Source of the DNA: Antennarius striatus
Taxonomy: Eukaryota > Chordata > Actinopteri > Lophiiformes > Antennariidae
Assembly (NCBI RefSeq): GCF_040054535.1
Contig: NC_090780.1
Span: 9,824,501-9,888,500, forward strand
DNA: 64,000 nucleotides
Direction: 5' to 3'
The translations under genes and the position numbers were made by a program. The notes below the pieces were generated by a model that saw nothing but the letters and a program-made list of their open reading frames with translations, was not told the DNA's origin and made no database searches. Position 1 is the first letter of the stretch; each line of letters begins with the position of its first letter. Below are positions 1-9,912 of the stretch, piece after piece.

Positions 1-640
1 ATGGGAAAGAGTAGTTGAAGCTAGACTAAGGGCAAAAGTGAGCATTTGTGAGTAGCAGTATGGTTTCATGCCAAAAAAGAGTACTACAAATGCAGTATTT
101 GTTTTGAGGATGTTGATAGAGCAGTGCAGCTACGACCAAACGGAGATCCATTGTGTTTTTGTAGATCTGGTGAAAGCTTATGACAGGGTGCCCACAGAGG
201 AACTGTGGTATTGTATGAGGAAGTCTGGAGTGGCAGAGAAGTATGTTAGAGCAGTGCAGGACATGTAAGACAGAGTACATGTGTGTGAACAGCCCAGAGC
301 AATGGAGAGTGTGAAAAAGAGGTGAAGAGGCATATACAGCCAGGATAGAACGGGTGGAGAAAAGTGTCAGGTGTGATGTGTGATAGAAGAGTTTCAGCTA
401 AAGTGAAAGGAAAGGTGTACAAAGCCGTGGTGAGACCAGCGATGTTGTTTGGTCTAGAGACAGTGTCACTGAAGAAAAGACAGGAGACAGAGCTGGAGGT
501 AGCAGAGATGGAAATGCTGAGGTTCTCTTTGGGAGTGGACATGAAGGTAGTTGGTGTGTGAGAAGAGGACAGGGTTAGATGGAGGGAACTGATTTGCTGT
601 GACGACCCCTGAAAGGAAAAGCCGAAAGGAGAAGAAAAAA
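1..640 (+). mobile_element. Non-LTR retrotransposon (RTE/BovB-like group) 3' fragment, decayed
   Basis: The + strand reads as pieces of a LINE reverse transcriptase. Positions 68-268 encode a segment ending in a DLVKAYDRVP-type motif, a usual RT core signature. Positions 364-561 encode the C-terminal part with VRPAMLFGLETV and LEVAEMEMLRFSLGV, typical of the thumb/C-terminal region in many fish LINEs. The catalytic middle (including the FADD region) is missing between about 270 and 360, so the copy is internally deleted. The 3' end (about 585-640) has the GACGACCCCTGAAAGG-type terminus often seen on this family. A second copy lies at 40600-41820. The 5' end lies outside the window. The clade name is from memory of similar fish proteins and is not certain. 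Confidence 0.75.
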
Positions 641-917
641 GATTTTTAAAAAAAAAAATCATCAACAACAACTAACTTTTGAAAACCTTTTTTTTTTAAA
701 AATAGGGATTAAAGGCTTTGCTAAACTGTAGGTTTGTGAAGTTGATAGAACTATAATAAATAGAAACACAGCCCCCTCCTTCAAAACATTAAGACATCAA
801 AATGGCTTCAGCAAAACAAACATTTGAAAACCTTGTATGTAACAACAACTATGAAGTATTTAGTATACTTATAGACAACCATGCATATCATAGGGCGTCA
901 CCATGTCATCATTAAGT
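640..917. other. Non-coding spacer
   Basis: AT-rich sequence between two LINE remnants. I see no exon, RNA gene or repeat structure in it beyond short A and T runs. Confidence 0.5.
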
Positions 918-1633
918 TCAGGTCCTCCACCAGAGGCCTGGGAGTCTGAGGGTTCTGTACAGGATCTTAACTGTTCCTAGGATTGTGTTCCACTGGACTA
1001 AGGCCTCAGATATTGTTCTTTGTATCTGTTGGAGCCACTCTCCTGGTTCAGGAGTCACTGCCCTGAGAGGCTGGCCTTTACCTTCCACACCTGTTCCAGC
1101 TGCTCTTTCAACCCTTGATACTTTGAGCCTATTTGGTTTCCTTCTTTCTGATGTTGGCTCAGCTGGTGTCACCACATCAATCACTACAACTATCTTTCTC
1201 CACTTTCCTCACTATCACTGTGTCCAGTGGGTTAGCCTTCAGCTGTATGTCAGTCTGAAAGCTGAAGTTCCACAGCACCTTGACCCTGTTGTTGTCAGCC
1301 ATCGCTGGTGTGGCCCTCTGGGATTTTAGTACTTCTGTTCCATACTGGGTACAAATGTCCCTGCACACAATCCCAGCCACTTGGTTGTGTCTCTCCATGT
1401 ATGCTGATCCAGCTAGCATTTACACTGTTAGTATGTGCTGGACCATCTCAGGGACATCTCTGCATCTCTCTTGGGTCTGATCTTTTCTGGTAGATCCTCT
1501 CTTGTACTCGTTCTTGTGCTGCCATGTTTGGTGCCTTATGATTTCTTGTTATCTGCCTCTTTAACTTGGTGATGGTGGTACATGCCATGTGGGGACTTGT
1601 CACTCCAGGTTGCCTGCTCCTCCTTCTCTGCAC
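918..1633 (-). mobile_element. Second non-LTR retrotransposon, C-terminal ORF fragment (minus strand), frameshifted
   Basis: Three minus-strand reading frames in succession (1633-1448, 1419-1177, 1184-918) read as the C-terminal part of a fish LINE polyprotein. Recognisable pieces are HMACTTITKLKRQI, then SAYMERHNQVAGIVCRDIC and VLWNFSFQTD, then EPGEWLQQI and ILGTVKILYRTLRLPGLW. In intact elements these run in this order in one frame. Here the frame changes at least twice, so it is a dead copy. It is a different family from the one at 1-640. The exact clade cannot be settled by eye. Confidence 0.7.
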
Positions 1634-1688
1634 TTTTATTGAGTTTCTTCTGCCTCAGACATTCTCAACAGCTCTCGAGGGCCATTTT

Positions 1689-1757
1689 GTTGTGTGTGTG
1701 TGTGTGTGTGTATGTGTGTGTGTGTGTATGTGTGTGTGCGTGTGTGTGCACATGTGT
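1689..1757. repeat. (GT)n microsatellite with interruptions
   Basis: An imperfect TG repeat of about 69 bp with TATG and TGCG interruptions, directly after the LINE remnant. Open frames read across it are low-complexity artefacts. Confidence 0.95.
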
Positions 1758-1881
1758 GTATAAATTGAAAAAACCTTACAATGAACGATACACAGTGTGT
1801 GACAAACATACTTTCAATCCAGCAGTTCTTGAGATGTGAATTAACCATACATCATTATGTACAGACAAGATTAAGCCTCTG

Positions 1882-1898
1882 CCCCCCCCCCCCCCCCC
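1882..1898. repeat. Poly-C tract
   Basis: Seventeen consecutive C on the + strand. Its length is likely to be unreliable in the assembly. Confidence 0.95.
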
Positions 1899-2055
1899 TT
1901 AGCCTAAGTATAAAACAACAACATGTGTTCTTTTTATTAAGAAGGGTTTGCAAAGGATAGAATAACACTTAGGCTGACATAGCACATTATTTTATAATAA
2001 TCCAGGTCCCTATGTTTTAGACTTTAGCAGTCTTCTATTTTTCTTCTTGTCACAG

Positions 2056-3339
2056 GTCAAGGTCTGATGTGCAAACACTCACATCTTGGAAAGCCCCCAT
2101 CATCTGGGAGGGGATGTTTGTCCCTGATTTGTTTGACCAGATGCACAAGCAACAAGGATCATCTGTGGCTTTAACTGTGTTTGCTGTTGGCAGGTTTGTT
2201 TTCACACTGCTTTATTTAAGGATTTTTATTTAACATACAAATGTATTCTTGTCTGCCAAATGCACAGCATTTACCACCTCTGACAAGGAGGTCATGCTTT
2301 CACTGAATTGAAGAACTGAATAAATATTGGTGGGAGGGTGGGACATGGAGAAACATGTTAAATCTATTACTCATAAACTGTATCTGTATTCCTTTTCTGT
2401 AATATTGTGAGAACCCAAAGGCAGCTGTGTCAATGGTGAACATTAGGGATTTTATTTCTTTATTTCAATCTAAAATTTTACATGGACTTAGGCAGGAGAT
2501 ATATTTCCTAACTGTAATCCAAACTGTAGAGCCCAAAAATCTTATGCTGAAGTGAATATGACACAGTCACCAAAATGCTAACGCCTGTGACGACCATGTT
2601 TCTAAGATGCAGGAACAAGTCATGATGTCGGTCTTGTTGCCTCTTTCATCAAAGGTACCTGGATGCTTACCTCAACACCTTCATGAGCTCATCAGAGCAG
2701 CACTTCATGTTGGGATTGCCTGTCATATATTACATATTTACAGACACACCAGAGAAGGTGCCAGACATCAAACTGGCTCCTCAGCGGCAGATGAAAGTCA
2801 TCAAAGTGGAGCGATACCCCCGGTGGCAGGACATCTCCATGATGCGAATGAAGACAATATCAGAGGTCATTGAATCTGAGATTCGCCACTGCTGCACACA
2901 TGTCTTCTGTTTTGATGTGGACCAGATGTTTACTGAGAGATTTGGCTCTGAGGCTCTGGGAGACTCTGTGGCTCTACTTCATGCCCACTACTACAACCTT
3001 CCAAAGGATCAATTCACATATGACCGCAACCCAAAGTCAAAGGCTTACATGGAAAGTGGGGATTTCTACTACCATGCTGCTATCTTTGGAGGCACGTGGA
3101 AGAATGTAAAAGCATTGACTGATGCCTGCTATCAAAACATCATGGAGGATAAGACGAATGAAGTGGAGGCCTTGTGGCACGACGAGAGCCATCTTAACAA
3201 GTACTTTTGGCTTCATAAACCAAGTAGGGTGCTCTCTCCAGAGTACTGCTGGGACAGCAGTATTGGCTCCCCTGAAGCCTTACGAGTCACGCGACTGCTG
3301 TGGGCACCAAAACATTATGACACGCTGCGCACAGGTTAA
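2056..3339 (+). CDS. Glycosyltransferase family 6 (alpha-1,3-galactosyltransferase/GBGT1/ABO-like), last two coding exons
   Basis: A type II Golgi enzyme family that adds Gal or GalNAc in alpha-1,3 linkage to a terminal galactose of glycolipids or glycoproteins. Exon A is 2056-2193 (acceptor CACAG before 2056, donor GT at 2194) and encodes LTSWKAPIIWEGMF, a conserved start of the catalytic domain. Exon B is 2655-3339; it joins in phase (AG + G = Arg) and runs through RYLDAYLNTF to a TAA stop. The Mn/UDP-binding DxD motif is DVD at 2914-2922, in FCFDVDQMF. The donor-specificity tripeptide is HAA at 3073-3081, in DFYYHAAIFGG. Further hallmarks are WHDESHLNKYF and LSPEYCWD. HAA and EYCWD resemble the UDP-Gal-using members rather than ABO. 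Earlier exons (cytoplasmic tail, membrane anchor, stem) were not found and probably lie left of the window or are lost. Family certain; exact orthologue not. Confidence 0.88.
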
Positions 3340-4305
3340 AGTGTTATGGAGTTAAAATACACCTTTACAATATTTAATAGATGGCTCCTAAGCTAAGTAG
3401 CCTAACATAACTGTCAGATCATTCTATTTTTCCAAATGTTGTTGTTTCATTGTCATGCTGGCACGTGTGCCTGAATGCATATCAAATTCCTCTCTTTCCC
3501 CATTTCTTTTTATTTTAAGTAGTTTTATTAATCCTGAAGCAGCATAAATTCGTTCGTTCGTTTGTTCGTTCATTCGTTCAGTCAGGCAGTCAGTCATTCC
3601 TTCACAAGTTACCAGTTTAATACCACATAGAACGACAAACATCCAATCACTGTCATTCCTTGCTACGGTCCATGTTTGTGGTGGTGGGAAGAAACTGTAG
3701 AACGCGGAGGGAATGCACACAGACAGAGGGAAAACAAACAAGCTCTGAGAGCAAACATCCCAGGTCTTCAGGTAGATTCACACTTCGCAACTTCTTGATG
3801 TGAAGGGATAGTGTAAACCATCACCGCTGTGTTACCCAATTGTGGATTAAAATGTAAAAACGAGAAACTTGGATTTTTTTTTAGATGTAAGGAGACTAGT
3901 AAAAAAGAAAGAGTCTGCTTATCTTTTTTCATGTGTTTGTGTTTGTTTTATTCATGAGTTTCAGATGGATTAGTAGTATTCAGGATATCAGGCACTACTG
4001 GCTGGTGACACGTCACAAAATTGTTGAATGAAGCCATCCAGCTATACCTTGGACCCCTTCCCTACCACGTTCATCAGATCAAACCTGGTTGCCATAAACC
4101 CATTAATCATAAATAAATTTATCACAAATGGTTTATCATTTGTTATAATCTGGCCAGGTTCCAGTGTCACTTAAACTGTGTTAGCAAACCTTTTCTGAAA
4201 AAAATCCACCCTGGACCCAGAAATCATTTCCAATTTCCAGTCTATCTCACATTAACATTCATCTCCAAGATGCTTGAAAATACTGGTTCCAACGGCGACC
4301 ATATC
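3340..4305. other. 3' flank of the GT6 gene, non-coding
   Basis: Presumed 3' untranslated and intergenic sequence. It holds a short TTCG/TTCA-rich repeat at about 3548-3600 followed by GTCA repeats. No clear AATAAA signal was found within the first few hundred bases after the stop. No other exon was recognised. Confidence 0.5.
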
Positions 4306-4311
4306 ACCTTC

Positions 4312-4699
4312 AATTGGTAAAGTGGTAAAGCGGGCGGTAGAGCGGGTCGTCCTATGATTTAAGATCGGCGGTTCGATTCCCGCTCCCGCCCCCCCAAAAA
4401 TACCCGGAGGTGAGCTAACAGTGGGAGGTGTCAGCTCATCTCCGGAGCACTGCCGAGGCACCCTTGAGCAAGGTGCCGTCCCCTTTACAAATTGCTCATT
4501 TGAGGCGCACCAAGAAGGAGCTGCCTGCCACTCTACCTCCCCTGCATGCCTACAGGCCCCCTTGTGTGTGTGTGTGTGATACAGGGGCCTGTACTCACAT
4601 ATATGCATGCGTTTGTAATCAGTAGCTACAGTGTGCTTTCTTAATTTCCCTTCGGGGATCAAACCAGTATATAAAATAAAAAAAAATAAAAATAAAAAA
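4312..4699 (+). mobile_element. tRNA-derived SINE, copy 1 (plus orientation)
   Basis: The head looks like a tRNA gene with polymerase III promoter boxes: an A-box-like GGTAGAGCGGGTCG (4336-4349) and a B box GGTTCGATTCC (4370-4380). The body contains GAGCAAGGTGCCGTCCCC, which I recognise from widespread fish SINEs. The tail ends with CTTAATTTCCCTTCGGGGAT and an A/T-rich run from about 4670. A second copy in opposite orientation lies at 5763-6138 and shares head, body and tail, which defines the element at roughly 380 bp. A tRNA gene is excluded because the element continues for 300 bp past the tRNA part and the cloverleaf is degenerate. Confidence 0.85.
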
Positions 4700-5530
4700 A
4701 AAATTTCAATCTCTGTATGACAAATCCCAGTCTGGTTTTATATCTGCCCACATCGCAGAGAGAGAGAACTTCTTAGGGTCACTAAATGTTCCTTATTCCT
4801 GCCAATACTGGTTTCTCCTCCCTGCTCATCCTCCTGGTCCTGACTGCAGAATTCCACACATTGACCACCGTATCTTCCTCAACCACCTGCATACTGATGT
4901 TGTGTCACACCACTCTAGGCTGGATTGCCTCTTATTTGCCTGGCAGGGCTGGGTGTGTCAGCCTGAGAAACACCAAGTCCCAAACAGCCAGAGCGATCTG
5001 TGGTGTCCCACAAGCATCCAGCCTTGGCTCACTATATCTTCATTACTGTACTATACCATTTCATCACCCGGCACAGCATCTCCTTTCACAGCTATGATGA
5101 TGAAAAGCTTCATCATAATCATCGTCATCATTTCCACCATTACCCACCACCCTCACCGCCTCCCTGGGGAAGATAGTGATGTAGACGAGTCATAACTTCC
5201 TCCTGTCCAACCCTCATCCTGACAGATGTAGAGAACTTTGACCTTTCTTTTGTCTCCTCCATGGTCGACTACTGCAATACTCTGTTTGTTGGGATCCCCA
5301 GAAAGTATCCCCAAAGCTTCAATTCCTCCAAAACAATATTCCTAAAGAGAATTTTTAAAAAGGAAGCGGCACATTACACTGATGCTCCACAACCTGCACT
5401 GACTTTCCTTACATTGCGAGATTACTGTCGTCACTTACCATGACAAGGCCCCTGACCGCCTCAAGGACCTCCCACCCCTTACACCTCCGCCAGAACCCTC
5501 CAGTCCCTGGCAAAAAGTGGAACTTTTCTC
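4700..5530 (+). mobile_element. L2-like LINE reverse transcriptase fragment, decayed
   Basis: Scattered pieces of the L2 (Maui-type) RT are readable in shifting + frames: SQSGF (about 4730), LDWIASYL-type and VSLRNTKSQT (4920-4995), CGVPQASSLG, the GVPQGS motif with a substitution (about 5010), and SSMVDYCNTLFVGIP (5250-5300), which is a typical L2 segment downstream of the catalytic core. Several stops and frameshifts are present and the YADD region has been lost or scrambled near 5090. The fragment sits between two inverted copies of the SINE. Confidence 0.75.
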
Positions 5531-5762
5531 AACAAAAACAAAAACAAATGGCAAAGAAGTCAAGGATTTCATCATCTTTAGTACAAAATTTCAAGTTACA
5601 ATTTTAAAAAACAATCTGTGTACACAAGTGACAAATCGAAAAACCAAAACTGCATGGTTGTGATACTCAGACAGTGGATTCTGTAGTGGACATCACTGCA
5701 TTAAAAATGGGACCTTCATGTTTGTGAAGTCACAGTTAATGCTGAATGATATTTTTTTTTTT

Positions 5763-6138
5763 TAAATGTTTTATTTTAGTATACTTTAGTAATCCGCGAA
5801 TGGAAATTAAGAGCACACTCTAGTTTGAACAAACACATGCATATATACACTGTATGTTAGTATGTACAGGCCCACAACGCACACAACCACACACAAGGGG
5901 GCCTGTACGCATGCGGGGGGAGGTAGAGTGGCAGGCAGCTCCTACATGGTGCGCCCCAAATGAGCAACTTTGTAAAGGGGGACGACGCCTTGCTCAAGGG
6001 CACCTTGGCAGTGCTCCAGAGGTGAGCTGACACCTCCCACTGTCAGCTCACACTACAGGCGGCTGGGCGGGAGAGGGATTCGAACCATCAATCTTTGGAA
6101 CATTGGACGACCGCTCTACCACTGAGCCTTTACCGCCC
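5763..6138 (-). mobile_element. tRNA-derived SINE, copy 2 (minus orientation)
   Basis: Reverse-complement copy of the SINE at 4312-4699. On the minus strand the B box is the complement of GGATTCGAACC (6076-6086) and the A box the complement of 6108-6128. The body has the complement of GCTCAAGGGCACCTTGGCAG, and the tail is the complement of 5763-5815. With copy 1 it forms an inverted pair about 1.06 kb apart. Confidence 0.85.
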
Positions 6139-6508
6139 CACAACCCAACCCTGTGTGCATTCATCTGATCAATTTAAATGTATTTTATTTAACTTTCCTT
6201 CTAATGACACCAACAGATTGATCCTCATTTGATTCAGTGCCTCATTATCAATTCTATAATGACCTGATAACTTAAATCTACCCTCTTTACTGAATTTTAC
6301 CACTTTTCTACAAACAAACGAGATGGCACTTGCAAAACTTCAGCAAGATTTTTAGTCAACAATTGACAAGTCTACGTTCTTGATGATCCATCCAAGAATG
6401 AGACGTACACTCACATATGGTTACTGTACATCTACATACTGTTACTTGACTCCCTTGCTGGACAAATAGGCGCTCCACAGTATTATTACAACAGATAACA
6501 ACCCCAAA

Positions 6509-9500
6509 TCACATGTATAAAGATGAAGACTTAACTGTGCCTGGCATCTCAGCACATTGAAGTGAGTTCATGTTTTGCAGGTTGTATCCCAGGACAGATT
6601 GCTGATTGGACATGTGGAGTATTTTTCGGAGTTTCTTGTTTTCCATCTCCAGAAAATCCATCCTATGAACACAAATGTCTCTTTTTTTTATCAATAAGTC
6701 TAAATGTGCAATAAATGGGTGATTATCCCTGGGAATTATTTTGGTTACAGTATTCATGTGTTGATAAAGTAGGGACTCATCAGCAGTTAAGGTTGATAAT
6801 GTAAGTTCAGTACCTGCTTTTGGATAAAGTAGCAGTTAGCTTGCTGTCTTTCTTGTTCTGCTCCTCCTCATTAAGCTGGTGGAGCAGCTTCCTCCTCTCA
6901 ACAAGTAGTTTGTCATTTTCCACTGTTATACTTATAGTAACCTCTTTCTCCTGCAAAAGACAAATGAATGAAGTCACAGAGTAAGTCTTATGTCAATAAG
7001 GGCTTGGCACACTGACAGTATAATGTATTGACATAGTTTCACATGACATAGAGTTGATAACTTTCCAGTTGTTCAGGTTTCAGTGAGAATGGTTCTAGCT
7101 GAAGAGAGAATGCTATCTGGAGGCCCGTTGACGTAACAACCCCTCCATCATCTAAAAGGAAAACTTTCACTGTGTTTTAGCCATTCATTTACTTTAGAAC
7201 AGGGATTTCTGGGGGGAAAACTCAACACTTTTTAATGTTCCAGATGTAAAGAATGACATTTTTCAAAAACACCATTGTCCCAGTTGTTGTGTAAATGAGG
7301 AAAATCCAAATCTGGATAAAAATGATGACAGCCCCAGCGTTATGCGTCATGCGTCATGGTTCCTGTCGGACAACAAGAACACTATGAAGAACTGTCTGGT
7401 GTAAACTCAGACACTCATCAGTTTATCAGTACTTTTCGGACTGGAATTCTTTAACAACCACTGTGATCCTTTTCTGTTATATAAATTTTTAAGCTGCAGC
7501 ACCACTTTGCTAGAGGTGTTTTTGTTGTGCCAGATCTGTGAATACAGGGATCATTTCAGAAGCAATGAACACTGAACACAGGTTTTCAAAACACAAAGAA
7601 GTTCTTTGACATTTTCTTTGAATCCTTCGTCTTGTAAGCGGGCGTGGGTCCTTTCTGTTTTTGCTATTCATAAAGTGGTACAACGTGGATTTACCTTTGC
7701 TAGTGAATGAGAGCACAAGGAGAGTTCTCGCTCAAGAGCTTTAATCTTCTCATCACGCCATGTGATTTCATCATCAAACTTCTGTTTGGCTCGACAAAGC
7801 TTTACCTTGTGCTTTTCCTTCATCTCGTGGTTTTTACTATTGACAGAAAAGATATGAAAAATTTGATATTTAAATAAAGGCAATTAAGAATGTTTTTAAC
7901 TTTGGCAAAACATAGCACAATGGTATGTATGTATACTGTATATAGACACGCATACATAATATGTATAGTATATACAGGGGTTCAGTTTGAAAAGTTTTTG
8001 GCCTGTTACCTTCGCTCGTTATCGAGGCATATAAGGGTTTCACAGATCTCTTTTTTGAGTGTTTTACACTTGTCGTGATTGGACAACACTGTGTTTACTG
8101 CTTCTTGATAGTGAGGAGACACCTGCAAACAAACATCAGCAGTTACAGGAATAAATAAATTCAGCGCAGCACCTATAGTCAAAGACAATAGTTTGGAGCA
8201 GTCATGAGAGTAAATGACATGTTTCTCTAACTGGAAACTAGTTACCTCAATCTGTTATAGAATGATAGTTTAATGCTTAAACCAAGAGGAGAAACTTAAT
8301 CATTTATGTTTTATGGAAAGGTAGAACGTGTGGCTGGCATTGACAAAAGAATCTACTGAAGTAAATATGTTGTCTCTAGAAAATGCCTTAGCAGAGATCG
8401 GGCAATTCAGGACACGTTGTTTTGCAAGCAGAAATCTCAGATAATGAATGCAGTGGCTGAGAGAAGGGTAGGAGTCCCTTTACATTAAGCTGTATTTTTT
8501 GTTCTCTGCTCAGCAAGAGTTTCATATGAGGATTATTGTGTGTTATTAATTGTAGCAGCCAGTAGCCACACTGAATGTGATTAATGTTGGAATAATACTC
8601 GTTGGAGACTAGAGGATGTGTGGTAAAGACCAGGACAGCCACAGGAGATTTACGGTCACAGCCATTAATCACCGGTGTTGTTCAAAGGGGAAGAGACACA
8701 CAGTTTTTAGACTGTTCAGGGACATCATGGCTGTAATTATTTGAACCTTGTATAGAAAACTCATTGGAAGTTATGGACCCTACAGGGAGGCTCAGCAGCA
8801 TAGCTGTGCAAGATGGATCTGGGATCAGATCCCTCTAAGGGCCCTGGACTTTTCATATTCTCCTCAAATCATTATGAGTTCCCTCTGGGTTCCACCACAG
8901 GCTTCCTCCCACAGTCTAAAGAGTCACTGGTGAAGTGGTGATTAATTTGCAGTTAGGTGTTAATGTGTGTGTGTGGAGAAATGTAAGTTGTCCTTCTGGC
9001 AAAACAAAAAAAAAAGTATTATGAAAAAAGTCATGAAAAAGACTGGATATGTTTTCAAGAGTGTGTCTTAATAGAAGCCCAGTTAACTGTAATATTAAGG
9101 TTTGGGGCTCTATCTCTACATGCAGGTTCAGGTTTGACAACCAGGTGGACAACACTTACTTTTACTTATCCTGTATTTTTTTTTACTGCCCCATTTCTTG
9201 TCTGATATTTATTATTTTAAGATATAAAAACACATTAGATAAGATTAAGCTGATTTAATTCAGATACTGTTTTGGAATGTAAGCTTAAGACATCATTATA
9301 ACTGTGTAAAAATAGAATTATATCATTATAAATTCCCTTCTCAAAGAGCCTTCATAGCAAACACCTTCAAACAAAATAGATGTCTGATTAGGAAGCTTTT
9401 GTACAACAAAAGAAGAAACACTCTCAAAGCTATGTGAATATAAGGCTTCATCTTAAAAGATATTTATTTATTTGGAATTTACTTGGAAGATATTTATTTG

Positions 9501-9847
9501 GGATAAACTTTAGCCAACTTGTGAATCAAATATTTTCGTAAAGGTGAAGGGGGATCTGTGGTCGATCGATCAATCGGTCTGTCTGTCTATTACCTCTAAC
9601 ATTATCTCTTACTGTCATTGAAAGACCAACCCCTTCGTTCGAATAGTGACCCTATAAAAAAACGACCTCGTGTGATGTGTTGTCCTCGTTCAGCAGAAGC
9701 TGCGTTCGTGTCCGCTGTTCGTCTTTCACGTGACACTCGATGTTTTCACAACGCTGTGAATTTGCCTCTTTCTTGTTCCACTGCCTTCAAACAAACAGAG
9801 AAACACAGAAACCTTGACTTATGTATTGCAGCATGACCTGACACAAG

Positions 9848-9912
<65 letters not shown>

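Noticed and set aside
3424-3741. 105-codon minus frame downstream of the GT6 gene
   Set aside because: Crosses a TTCG/GTCA low-complexity tract and shows no domain or splice context.
4321-4392. Possible tRNA gene
   Set aside because: The A and B boxes belong to a SINE head; the element continues for 300 bp with a SINE body and tail, and a second inverted copy is present.
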